A DNA stretch of 32,311 nucleotides from Methanoregula sp. (lineage in GTDB: Archaea; Halobacteriota; Methanomicrobia; Methanomicrobiales; Methanospirillaceae). The notes under the pieces are model-generated. The model was not told the origin of the DNA and made no database searches. It saw only the letters and a list, made by a program, of their open reading frames with translations. Both the position numbers and the translations under genes were made by a program. Location: the NCBI GenBank assembly GCA_028679185.1, contig JAJRBZ010000088.1, positions 1 through 32,311 of the forward strand, given 5' to 3'. How positions within the stretch are numbered: the stretch's first letter is position 1; the number at the start of each line of letters is the position of its first letter. Of this stretch, positions 17,469 through 25,778 are shown one piece after another.

Positions 17469-19190
17469 ATGGGGATTTACCATGGGAAAAAAGACGGACT
17501 GAAACTCACCGCTTATACCGGGGATCGAGCTGTCCTGCTTGCATTCGATCTGGACAAGGAACATATCGATCGTCTTGCAGGTTTTGCAATTGCAGCCACG
17601 CTACCTGATACGGAAAGGAAAAAAGGCAGCGACTATTTCCTGAAGAACCGGCTGAATTTCAATAAACCGGTAACTGCAAAAAAGCCGTTCGGTGCTGAAC
17701 AGTGGACTGCGTCAGATAGCGCACCTTTCCAGACCTTTCACTGGACGCATTATCCCTCCACTGGCCCGGGACGGTACATCTATACCCTTTTTGCCATGTA
17801 TTTCGAAACAGGAACGACAGTCCTGCCCGGACCATCCGTAAGCGTTGAGGTTGATCTTGTTCCTGAACATAAGGGCAACCTGGATATCGGGTTTACCCGT
17901 ACCATGGTCTCCTCCCAGGCATATGTCAACAGATTTAAAAACGCTGACCTGTACCCGGAACCGCAGACCATCGACTATGACACGACGCCTTTCCAGGTGC
18001 AGTATGCATGGCTGGGTGCACATGCCCGGGAGATGCTCGTTGCATTCCTGGAAAAATGCAGGACTGATCCGGATGTCACTGTTGACGTTTTCGCGTTCGA
18101 TCTCGATGAGGCGGATACTATCCGAACCCTCTGCTCCATGGGATCCCGTGTCCGTGTCTACCAGGACAACTCAGGCGATCATACCAGTGAGGACAGCGAG
18201 GAGCCGGACATGAAATGCCTGCCGAAACCAGAAAAGCGAAGGGTTGCCGTGCACGAACCAATGGCCGTCCATGCACTGAGGCAAGCCGGTGTACAGGTGA
18301 AGACCGGTCACTTTTCAGGACTCTCCCACAACAAGGTGATCATCCGGCGCCGAAACAATCTGCCGGAAGCAATCCTCACGGGTTCGGCGAATTTCACCAT
18401 CAGGGGCCTGTATGTACAGGCAAACAGTATTCTTGTTTTTGAAGACAAATCAGTCGCTGACCTGTACGCACAGGCGTTTGACCAGGCATGGAACGATCCC
18501 AGAAAATTTAAAGCGTCAAAGATCGCGCTCGGATGGTATGACAGATCAGTCGGTAAAAGCCGTTTCTCCTTTTCCTTTGCACCCCATACAACTGCCTTCC
18601 CTCTTGACCGGATCGCTGATGCAGTCCGTGACGCGAACCAATCTGTGCTGTTTGCCATGATGCGGATGAGGTCTTCCGGTAAAAGCATTGATGCGATTAC
18701 CGGTCTCCCTGAACGCGAAGATCTCTATTCCATGGGAATTTTACAAAAAAAAGGCGAACTCGAACTGTTCAAACCTGACGTCGGGAAACCCAATTTTACT
18801 GTGGCCTCCACTGCCCATCTTGCAAAGGATGTGCCATATCCATTTTCCAAGGAGATCGGCGGCGGATCCGGTCAGGTGATCCATCACAAGTTTGTCGTAT
18901 GCGACTTCAACAGCGACAACCCCGTGGTCTTCTGCGGGTCATCAAACCTTGCAGCCAGTGGCGAGACTAGCAACAGTGATAATCTCATTGCTATATATGA
19001 CCGGGATATAGCCGTGCGTTATGCTGTAGAAGCAGTCCGTCTCTACGACCATTTCCGGTTCCGCAGTCTGCGGGAAGGCAGCACCAGTGCACAACCGCTG
19101 CAACTCAAAACATCGTCAGACTGGGCCAAAACCTATTATGACCCCGGCAGTATCCGGTACCGGGAGAGAATTGCGCTTGTGGGAGGGTAG
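17469..19190 (+). CDS. Phospholipase D-like (HKD) domain protein
   Basis: A 573-residue soluble protein with two PLD half-domains in the C-terminal two thirds. The second motif is complete: His472, Lys474, Asp479, followed by FCGSSNLA. The first has His287 and Lys289, but the Asp position is Arg294, followed by LTGSANFT. PLD fold enzymes cut phosphodiester bonds through a His of each motif; members include phospholipases and nucleases. The N-terminal 190 residues (a possible beta-rich domain) are unrecognised and could set the target. No signal peptide is seen, so a cytosolic nuclease-like role is more likely than lipid hydrolysis. It stands alone after tRNA-Val, with only AT-rich DNA between. 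Confidence 0.82.
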   Translation: MGIYHGKKDGLKLTAYTGDRAVLLAFDLDKEHIDRLAGFAIAATLPDTERKKGSDYFLKNRLNFNKPVTAKKPFGAEQWTASDSAPFQTFHWTHYPSTGPGRYIYTLFAMYFETGTTVLPGPSVSVEVDLVPEHKGNLDIGFTRTMVSSQAYVNRFKNADLYPEPQTIDYDTTPFQVQYAWLGAHAREMLVAFLEKCRTDPDVTVDVFAFDLDEADTIRTLCSMGSRVRVYQDNSGDHTSEDSEEPDMKCLPKPEKRRVAVHEPMAVHALRQAGVQVKTGHFSGLSHNKVIIRRRNNLPEAILTGSANFTIRGLYVQANSILVFEDKSVADLYAQAFDQAWNDPRKFKASKIALGWYDRSVGKSRFSFSFAPHTTAFPLDRIADAVRDANQSVLFAMMRMRSSGKSIDAITGLPEREDLYSMGILQKKGELELFKPDVGKPNFTVASTAHLAKDVPYPFSKEIGGGSGQVIHHKFVVCDFNSDNPVVFCGSSNLAASGETSNSDNLIAIYDRDIAVRYAVEAVRLYDHFRFRSLREGSTSAQPLQLKTSSDWAKTYYDPGSIRYRERIALVGG

Positions 19191-19230
19191 GGTAGGTGAG
19201 GAGATGGTAAAAGTATTTCGATACTGATCC

Positions 19231-19518
19231 TCAAAGGCATCGCAGCTCGTCGATAACTTTTGCCGCAACAGGAGTCAATCTGTAACGGACATTCCTCCCC
19301 TCCTTCGCTGATATAATAAGCCGGGCCTCACAGAGCCGGCGCGTATGCCACGATACCGTGGAACCGGTAATCGGGATAGAGTCAGGACCACAGGTACCGA
19401 AAGAAAAACTATTCCCCGGATTGATAACAATAATCGCAATACCGGAAATTATGATAGCACAGCAGACTGCAGGCAGGATCCCACGCCATGGTTGCCTGGG
19501 TAGGAACCGAAAAAGCAA
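19231..19518 (-). pseudogene. Remnant of a winged-helix regulator
   Basis: The last 55 codons encode the second half of an ArsR/MarR-like winged helix: recognition helix (STVSWHTRRLCEARLI) and wing (EGRNVRYRLTPVAAKVIDEL). The first DNA-binding helices that should precede it are missing. Instead there is one hydrophobic segment (LPAVCCAIIISGIAIIVI) and a short linker. No ATG start or ribosome site is seen; a TTG at 19518 is the best candidate, 5 nt past the stop of the upstream regulator. I read it as a deleted gene. A small membrane-anchored regulator that is still expressed is possible. Confidence 0.45.
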
Positions 19519-19522
19519 AAAA

Positions 19523-19897
19523 TCAATGGAGGCAGTTTCGTAGTTTCTGAACGAGCGTGAGCTGGTTGTTGGCTTCCTTCTGCTTCTTCTTCTCGATGCT
19601 GTCCAAAATCTCGGTAATCGGTTTTGCAAGTTCGTAGATCTTGACCGGTCTCCCTTTGTTCTCAGCCTTGTTCTCTCTGCTCCTGATCCAGCCCTGCTCC
19701 ATCAGGTAAGACATTGCAATGCTGACCTCAGGCTGGCGGAGATCCGTGCCGCGTTCGATCTCACGCGATGTTGCTTCTGGAATGTTGGCAAGAAAAACCA
19801 GCACTATGGCTACATTTCTTTTTGTCCCAATCTCGATAAGGAGGTTTGCAAACTCCTCCTCCTTCTCCGTGAAATACATCACCTTCTCAGTTCTCAT
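19523..19897 (-). CDS. Winged-helix transcriptional regulator
   Basis: A 124-residue DNA-binding protein. Residues about 10-90 form a MarR/ArsR-like winged helix: helix 1 with NVAIVLVFL, ATSREIERGTDLRQPEVSIAMSYL as the helix-turn-helix, and a basic wing (SRENKAENKGRPVKIYEL). The C-terminal helix (SIEKKKQKEANNQ) is a coiled coil that probably makes the dimer. Methanogens have several paralogues of this kind and the ligand is usually unknown. No metal-binding cysteine pair is present, so an ArsR metal sensor is unlikely. It lies 130 nt downstream of the receiver-PAS gene on the same strand. A TATA-like TTGATATATG directly precedes the ATG region at 19897. Confidence 0.82.
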   Translation of the reverse strand: MRTEKVMYFTEKEEEFANLLIEIGTKRNVAIVLVFLANIPEATSREIERGTDLRQPEVSIAMSYLMEQGWIRSRENKAENKGRPVKIYELAKPITEILDSIEKKKQKEANNQLTLVQKLRNCLH

Positions 19898-20027
19898 ATA
19901 TCAAATCCATACTATTTCGGAAGATTCTGATGCGTTAGCAGTTTTTTTTGAAATCTCAATGAGGTGAGGCATCAACCTTAAACGCACCAGCACCCAACAA
20001 TTCGTAATAGTGGTGTCGGAGTTCTTC

Positions 20028-22265
20028 TTAACGTAAACTACGTTGTTCATACACCCTGCGAAGTTCATCATTCTTTTTCATCAGGTCCAGTTCTACAGTT
20101 TTCCAGTCAGTAATGTCGCGGCCGACTGACTGGTATTCAACAAGAGCGCCAGATTCATCAAAAATAGCCCGGTCACTCCATTGGTGCCATCGGATAGAAC
20201 CATCGGGCATAATAATCCGGTGCTCTACAGTCCCGACGGGATGTTCACTTGTCAGCGTTGCGAAATGCGAGCGGATTAAACCTCTATCTTCTTCTGGTAT
20301 TTTTGGAATGAACCTTTGACCGATGATTTCCTCTCTCTGCAATCCGAAATACCGGCAATATGCGTCGTTCACAAAATTGTGAGTTCCATCCGGTTTGAAG
20401 CGGCAGATGAATTCAGTCTGGTCCTCGACAACGTTCCGGTAGCGCTGCTCGCTCTTCGCCAGCGCCAGTTCAACAGTTTTGACATCGGTAATATCCCTGC
20501 CCACGGATTGGTATTCCACAAGGGCTCCGCTTTTATCATAGATCACCCGGTCGACCCAGCGCTGCCAGCGGATGCTCCCATCAGGGAATATGACCCGCTG
20601 ACGGATGAATCCCACGGGATTTTCCGGCGTGAGGGATGCGAACATCTCCCGCACATGCTTTCGGTCTTCCAAAAAGAGTTCCGGCTGGAAGTTGTACCCG
20701 ATGATCTCCTCCCGTGTCTTATTGAAATACCTGCAGTAGGCGTCATTGACAAAGACATGGGTGCCGTCAGGGCGGAACCTGCAGATGAATTCAGTCTGGT
20801 CCTCGACAACATTCCGGTACCGTTCCTCACTTTGCTGGAGCGCGTGCTGGCTTTTTATAAGATCTTTATAATTTGTCCGTAGTTCTTCTTCTACTGCAGT
20901 CAGCTGTTCATATGCAGCGTTAAGTTCATCATTCTTTTTCCTCAGGTCCAGTTCTGCAGTTTTTCTGTCAGTGATATCTTCCAGCGACTCGACGGCTCCG
21001 ATGATATCCCCGTTCCGGTTTTTGATGAGCCCTGCCGTGAAGTGGAGCCATTTCCCTTCATTTCCTATCTTGGGGAAGAAATCCGTTGCTTCATATGCAT
21101 CGGTGATAAGGTCGGATTTCGCATACTTGTCCACGTACCATTCCGGAATCTTATCCAATGCGTTTTCGACAAGAAGATCAGCCAGACATGGACGTTTGGA
21201 GGGATAGAAAGCCCTCCATTGTTGATCGGAACCTACCATCTCATCTGCCGCTATTCCACTGTACACAGCAAGCGCATGGTTCCAATAGAGGATTTTATGA
21301 TTGCGGTCAATCACGAATTGCGGTATGGGAGATTCCTGAATGATTGCATCCAGGGTTATCTCCTTGTCTTCAAGAGTACGCTGACTTTTTGCAAGATCAT
21401 CGTAACTGGTCCTAAGGTCTTCCTCTACTGCAGTCAGCTGTTCATACGCAGCGTGAAGTTCTTCATTTTTTTTCCTCAGCTCCAGTTCTGCAGTTTTCCT
21501 GTGGGTGATGTCGTGGCCGACCGACTGGTATTCGATAAGAGCGCCAGATTCATCAAAAATAGCACGGTCAATCCACTGGTGCCATCGGATAGAGTCGTCC
21601 GGCAAAATAATCCGGTGCTCTACCGTACCTATTGGATTGTTCCGGGTCAGTGATGCGAAATGCGAGCGGATTAATCCCCTGTCCTCTTCTGGTATTTTTG
21701 GAATGAACCTTTGACCAATAATTTCCTCTCTCTGCATACCGAAATACCGGCAATATGCGTCGTTCACAAAATTGTGGTTTCCATCCGGTCTGAACCGGCA
21801 GATGAACTCTGTCTGGTCCTCGACAACATTACGGTACCGTTCCTTACTGGCCTTCAACGCTTTCTCGACTTGACGTTTTTCAACCGCCAATTTGATTTTA
21901 TGACTCAGTTCCCGGAATTGTGAACGGATTTCACCCCCTTTCTGCACATAATAATCTGCACCGGCATCTATTGCCTGTATAACAACTTCTTCCCGCCCTT
22001 TACCGGTAAAAATAATGAACGGGAGATCCGGATACCGGGAACGGATACTTTTAAGCAGCTCGATGCCATCCATTTCCGGCATCTGGTAATCGGAAATGAT
22101 ACCCTCATAATCTCTCTTTTTCAGGATATTGAGTGCTTCCACAGCAGAATGTGCGATATCGACATCAAACACATCACTTTGCTCAAGAAATTCTTTTGCC
22201 AGATCCAAGAGGGCGGGTTCATCGTCAACGTAGAGAAGGGAAATGCGATTGCAGGGCACAGACAC
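20028..22265 (-). CDS. Response-regulator receiver + four PAS domain protein, no kinase
   Basis: A 745-residue cytosolic signalling protein. An N-terminal receiver domain (residues about 8-125) has the acidic pair in YVDDE, the phospho-acceptor Asp in ISDYQMPEMDG, the switch Thr in IFTGKG and the conserved Lys in YVQKGG. PAS domains follow at about 145-265, 310-435, 480-605 and 610-730, linked by heptad-like coils (KKNEEL, YEQLTAVEE). No HisKA or HATPase domain follows. The frame stops in the middle of what should be another coil: the 23 codons after the stop still read in phase as EELRHHYYELL, matching EEELRTNYKDL of the earlier linker. Start: AGGTG ends at 22273, favouring GTG 22265; GTG 22274 is also in frame. 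Confidence 0.85.
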   Translation of the reverse strand: MSVPCNRISLLYVDDEPALLDLAKEFLEQSDVFDVDIAHSAVEALNILKKRDYEGIISDYQMPEMDGIELLKSIRSRYPDLPFIIFTGKGREEVVIQAIDAGADYYVQKGGEIRSQFRELSHKIKLAVEKRQVEKALKASKERYRNVVEDQTEFICRFRPDGNHNFVNDAYCRYFGMQREEIIGQRFIPKIPEEDRGLIRSHFASLTRNNPIGTVEHRIILPDDSIRWHQWIDRAIFDESGALIEYQSVGHDITHRKTAELELRKKNEELHAAYEQLTAVEEDLRTSYDDLAKSQRTLEDKEITLDAIIQESPIPQFVIDRNHKILYWNHALAVYSGIAADEMVGSDQQWRAFYPSKRPCLADLLVENALDKIPEWYVDKYAKSDLITDAYEATDFFPKIGNEGKWLHFTAGLIKNRNGDIIGAVESLEDITDRKTAELDLRKKNDELNAAYEQLTAVEEELRTNYKDLIKSQHALQQSEERYRNVVEDQTEFICRFRPDGTHVFVNDAYCRYFNKTREEIIGYNFQPELFLEDRKHVREMFASLTPENPVGFIRQRVIFPDGSIRWQRWVDRVIYDKSGALVEYQSVGRDITDVKTVELALAKSEQRYRNVVEDQTEFICRFKPDGTHNFVNDAYCRYFGLQREEIIGQRFIPKIPEEDRGLIRSHFATLTSEHPVGTVEHRIIMPDGSIRWHQWSDRAIFDESGALVEYQSVGRDITDWKTVELDLMKKNDELRRVYEQRSLR
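20113..20440. repeat. Intragenic duplication, PAS4 copy
   Basis: This stretch aligns without any gap to 21508-21835 at an offset of exactly 1395 bp (465 codons). Runs of about 30 identical bases occur, for example around 20290-20321. The encoded PAS4 and PAS1 domains are nearly the same, whereas PAS3 (about 20505-20830) is clearly more divergent. Confidence 0.8.
21508..21835. repeat. Intragenic duplication, PAS1 copy
   Basis: Partner of 20113-20440 in the same gene. The near-identity at the DNA level points to recent duplication or gene conversion between the first and last PAS domains. Confidence 0.8.
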
Positions 22266-22420
22266 GTTGAACACCTAGGAAAAAGCAGGAACCGGCAAAT
22301 TCACCCCGTACCGATCTCGATGCCCGGATGATTTGAAATCTGATTATTCATCATAATCTTCGCATGATTCGTCGAATATTGATCGAAGGATGTGGATTTT
22401 ATCGTATATAACAAAACCTG

Positions 22421-22440
22421 TTTATATACTATATATATTT
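22421..22440 (+). promoter_or_regulatory. TATA region of the wHTH-PAS-GAF gene
   Basis: A long TATA-rich run (TTTATATACTATATATATTT) in the 300-bp divergent region. Transcription from it would start near 22450-22470, which excludes the GTG at 22392 as translation start and leaves about 100 nt of leader before the ribosome site at 22557. Confidence 0.55.
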
Positions 22441-22568
22441 TTTTACTTTTAGTTATCAAAAGTCCATTCAATTTATGTCCGGGTCACAATGATTATTTCC
22501 AGAAAGAAAGATTATTCCTATTATATATCCTGCATCAACCGAACAGGACCATTGATGGAGGGAGTATT

Positions 22569-25235
22569 CTGAACGAGAACTACTACCAGAACATAATTGG
22601 CCTTTTGAGTGATGCGCAAAAAGGGCTGACTATTGAAGAAATTTCAAAAAACCTGAACCTGAGCAGAATAACAACGACAAAATATCTTAATTCCCTCTTC
22701 GTTTCCGGTCAGGTGAATATGAGAAAAGTCGGCCCGGCGAAATTATATACACTCTCGACAAGACTCCCGTTCGACCAGATCCTCAGCCAATCGTCGGATC
22801 TCATCCTTGTTCTTGATGAAACTTATACCGTTCGTAATGTAAGCGATTCACTTCTGCTGACATTTGGAATCAGTAAAGATCGTATTAAAAACCTGGATAT
22901 CAATGCAACGTTCATCGGCCCCGTTCTGATCGATCGGATCCGCGATCCCGTAAGACAGGGAATGGCAGGGAAAGCGTCTGTCGTGAATGCATGGATTCCG
23001 GTACAGAAGGAGTGGAGGGCATTCCGAATCCGTATAATCCCTCTTGTATTTGGCTGGGGAGACAAGGGAATAGTTATCATGCTTGAAGATCGGACTGGGG
23101 AGATAATGGCCCAGGAAGAAAATGCTCTTCTTGCCGATCTGGTCAATGCCTCGCCGGCTGCCATTACCGTTCACGATTTTGAGGGGAATTTTTTATATTC
23201 GAACAAAAAAAATCTCGATTTTCATGGATATTCACTCAGCGAGTTCCTTGATCTGAATCTTTCCCACCTCAACAATCCAGAGTCTGCAAAATGCATTGCC
23301 GAACATATGAAGGGCCTCAAAAAAACCGGTGAGGCAACATTTGACGTCATTCATTTCCGAAAAGATGGCCAGCAAATTCCGCTTGAGGTCCACGCAAAGA
23401 TCGCCCGGTGGGGAGACAGGGACGTAATCATCAGTATTGCAACAGATATATCTGAGCGAAAACGGGCAGAAAGAGAATTGCGTGAATCCGAACACAAATT
23501 TGCTACCGTTTTTCAGAGTAATCCGGTTTCTCTTACAGTCGTTTCGGCAACCAATGGTGTATTTGTCGATGTCAATGACACTTTTTCGATACATACCGGG
23601 TATTCGCGGGAAGAAGTGATCGGTAAAACATCAGAGGAACTGGGAATTTTTGCTGATAATACTGCATATGCACAAATGGTCTCTCTGCTCCTGGACCAGC
23701 GTCAGGTACAGGGCATGGAATTACGGTGCCGGATAAAAACCGGTGAAGTCCGGACCTGCCGGTTTTCATCCGGTGTTATTATGATGGGCGATAAGCCTCA
23801 CATCCTCTCTACGGTAGAAGATATTACGGAACGCAAGAATACGGAGTCGGCGTTCCAGGCCATGGTCACGAGCATGGTGGGAACGACCGGCATAGATTCG
23901 CTGGACCGGATAACGGAGAGTATCAGCACCTGGCTGGAGGCGGACTGTATCATTATCGGGGAAATCACCCCGGATCGGAAACGCGTGCAGGTGCTCTCCA
24001 TGCTCCTTGACGGCAAAAGAATTACGGATTATTCCTACACCCTGAAAGGGACACCCTGTGAAAATACCGCGGAGAAAGGATTCTGTATGTATCCGGACAA
24101 TGTCCGCAAGCTCTTTCCAAAAAGCAGGGACCTTCGCGAGTTCAATATCCGGGGCTATGCCGGGACACCGCTGCGCAATTTTGAAGGGCAGGTAGTAGGG
24201 GTCCTCTGTATTTTGACGCGAAAACCTCTCAATCTGCCGCCTTCTGCCCGGGAGATCATCGACATCATCGCCGTAAAAGCGGCTGCCGAGATCGGGCGCA
24301 GGAATGCCCTGGAAGCCTTGCACGAGAGCGAGAGAAAGTTCCGGACTATCTTCGAGAACAGCCCATACCCCATCGTGATCAACAGTTACCCGGATAATAA
24401 ATTCCTGGAGGTCAATGCAGCGTTCTTAAAGAGCAGCGGGTATACGGAAACAGAAATCCTGGGAAAGAACCCCGTAGAGCTGGGATTGCTTTCCCTTATG
24501 GACTCAGCCAGTCTCGCCGCACGCATGTTAACGGTGGGCAAACTTGAGAATGTACCTCTGGCCTTGACGGGGAAGGGGAGCAGACGTTTACATGTCCAGT
24601 TCTCTGCCATCCCGGTTACGATCAACAACCGGCCTGCCATCGTGACCGTGACAGCGGAAGTAACAAAACTGAAACGGGTTGAGGAAGCGCTGCACCAACA
24701 GAACCTGGTGCTTGAGACGATAAACCAGCTCGCCCTTGAATTCGCATCCCTGCCCAAGGGCAAATCCGTTCCGCAACAGGCAGTAAAAAAGCTCATGAAG
24801 TTGTCCGGGGCAGCCATGACCCTGTTCTCCGTCTATGATCCCTCTGACCGCACGCTGCAGGTAACCAATTTCGAGATTGCACCGGGTAAACTTGAGAAGA
24901 TCATCCGGCTGCTGGGGAAACAGCCGGGAGATGTGAAAACACCCGTCAGTACAGATATGTATCAGGAGATGGTCAGCACTATTATAGGAAGAAGAAAGAC
25001 ACTGACGGAAGCCAGTTTTGGCCAAATCCCCCCGTTAGTCAGCATGAGGATCCAGAAGATGATGAGTATCGATCGTTTCATTGGTATTGCATACGTCATT
25101 GAGGGGAAGCTTTATGGTACATCTCTGCTTGCAATGAAACCCGGTCAGCCCAATCCGTCAACAGAACTTCTGGAATCGTTTGCCCATATCGTAGCGATAT
25201 CGCTCCGTAGGGATCGTGATGAGCTTGGTACCTGA
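22569..25235 (+). CDS. Winged-helix + PAS/GAF sensor regulator, no kinase
   Basis: About 888 residues from the proposed start. Residues 5-65 form a winged helix (GLTIEEISKNLNLSRITTTKYLNSL, then KVGPAKLYTLS). Sensor domains follow: a PAS-like domain at about 70-180, PAS at 190-310 and 315-435 (each ending in a DISER/DITER signature), a GAF domain at 440-590 with Cys-containing GTPCENTAEKGFCMYP, PAS at 600-725 and a C-terminal GAF-like domain to the end. No histidine kinase or output domain other than the N-terminal DNA-binding one is present, so it should act as a one-component cytosolic regulator. There is no ATG, GTG or TTG in frame near the conserved start; GGAGGGAG at 22557-22564 sits 7 nt before a CTG at 22569. 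Confidence 0.82.
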   Translation: MNENYYQNIIGLLSDAQKGLTIEEISKNLNLSRITTTKYLNSLFVSGQVNMRKVGPAKLYTLSTRLPFDQILSQSSDLILVLDETYTVRNVSDSLLLTFGISKDRIKNLDINATFIGPVLIDRIRDPVRQGMAGKASVVNAWIPVQKEWRAFRIRIIPLVFGWGDKGIVIMLEDRTGEIMAQEENALLADLVNASPAAITVHDFEGNFLYSNKKNLDFHGYSLSEFLDLNLSHLNNPESAKCIAEHMKGLKKTGEATFDVIHFRKDGQQIPLEVHAKIARWGDRDVIISIATDISERKRAERELRESEHKFATVFQSNPVSLTVVSATNGVFVDVNDTFSIHTGYSREEVIGKTSEELGIFADNTAYAQMVSLLLDQRQVQGMELRCRIKTGEVRTCRFSSGVIMMGDKPHILSTVEDITERKNTESAFQAMVTSMVGTTGIDSLDRITESISTWLEADCIIIGEITPDRKRVQVLSMLLDGKRITDYSYTLKGTPCENTAEKGFCMYPDNVRKLFPKSRDLREFNIRGYAGTPLRNFEGQVVGVLCILTRKPLNLPPSAREIIDIIAVKAAAEIGRRNALEALHESERKFRTIFENSPYPIVINSYPDNKFLEVNAAFLKSSGYTETEILGKNPVELGLLSLMDSASLAARMLTVGKLENVPLALTGKGSRRLHVQFSAIPVTINNRPAIVTVTAEVTKLKRVEEALHQQNLVLETINQLALEFASLPKGKSVPQQAVKKLMKLSGAAMTLFSVYDPSDRTLQVTNFEIAPGKLEKIIRLLGKQPGDVKTPVSTDMYQEMVSTIIGRRKTLTEASFGQIPPLVSMRIQKMMSIDRFIGIAYVIEGKLYGTSLLAMKPGQPNPSTELLESFAHIVAISLRRDRDELGT

Positions 25236-25390
25236 AGGACAGGAATATTTTATACGGTGATGTTGTCATCAACAAGCGGAGGATCAACAATTAAGAGGTT
25301 CCAGCAAAAGAGTTCCTCTTCCAGCCCACTAAAAAAGGATTTCGGCGAACTAAAAAAAGGAGACTGGCAGATGGCTTCATTAAAATCAAG

Positions 25391-25410
25391 ATAGGTAATG
25401 GTATACCTAT
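25391..25410 (+). terminator. AT-rich hairpin followed by T run
   Basis: ATAGGTA (25391-25397) and TACCTAT (25404-25410) form a perfect 7-bp stem with a 6-base loop, followed by TTTTAATCT. It may end the sensor transcript about 160 nt after its stop. Confidence 0.4.
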
Positions 25411-25585
25411 TTTAATCTCCTATAGTGAAACTGAGTAAAATAAGCCCTATACGGGCTCCGTTTCTTATCCTCCTCCACCCTTCTCATATTAAAAAACCCG
25501 TAAAACCGTTTTTTTCAGTTCGTGTGGAGAATATGCTCAATAATTGCTCTGTTTACCAAAATACGGCAGATTTGCACCCTCGCCC

Positions 25586-25605
25586 AAGGGCCATCAAAGG
25601 CCCTT
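25586..25605. other. GC-rich hairpin
   Basis: AAGGGCC (25586-25592) pairs perfectly with GGCCCTT (25599-25605) around a 6-base loop. No T run follows, so it may be an RNA structure or protein-binding site rather than a terminator. Confidence 0.35.
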
Positions 25606-25748
25606 AAATCGTGCCGGTTTTTGCCACTTATTTTACCCCATCCGGACCCTCAAAACCCTGCCAGAACGTGAATATGAGGTTCGTTTTCTCCGACGAAGGG
25701 CTAAAAAAAAGAGTTCCCTGCTCGATCCCGAACCCACCTTGCAACACT

Positions 25749-25757
25749 TGATATACC
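25749..25757 (+). promoter_or_regulatory. TATA box of the DUF4013 gene
   Basis: TGATATACC lies 22-30 nt before the ATG at 25779, with no ribosome site between, indicating a leaderless transcript. Confidence 0.45.
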
Positions 25758-25778
25758 ATAATCTCACGTGATCTTTCT

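Larger units (their letters stand above)
25236..25778. other. Long intergenic region with several inverted repeats
   Basis: About 540 bases. I see two hairpins (25391-25410 and 25586-25605), an AAGAGG/CCTCTT pairing near 25293-25320 and two ACTAAAAAA(A)GGA-like copies near 25328-25360. A 44-codon frame begins at ATG 25260 without a ribosome site. No confident gene or known RNA is recognised. Confidence 0.5.

Noticed and set aside
25260-25394. 44-codon frame after the sensor gene
   Set aside because: No ribosome site at usable distance, Ser/Lys-rich, and it runs over an inverted repeat; it could be real but is unsupported.
25544-25771. 75-codon frame in the intergenic region
   Set aside because: No ribosome site, basic random-looking composition and overlap with a hairpin.
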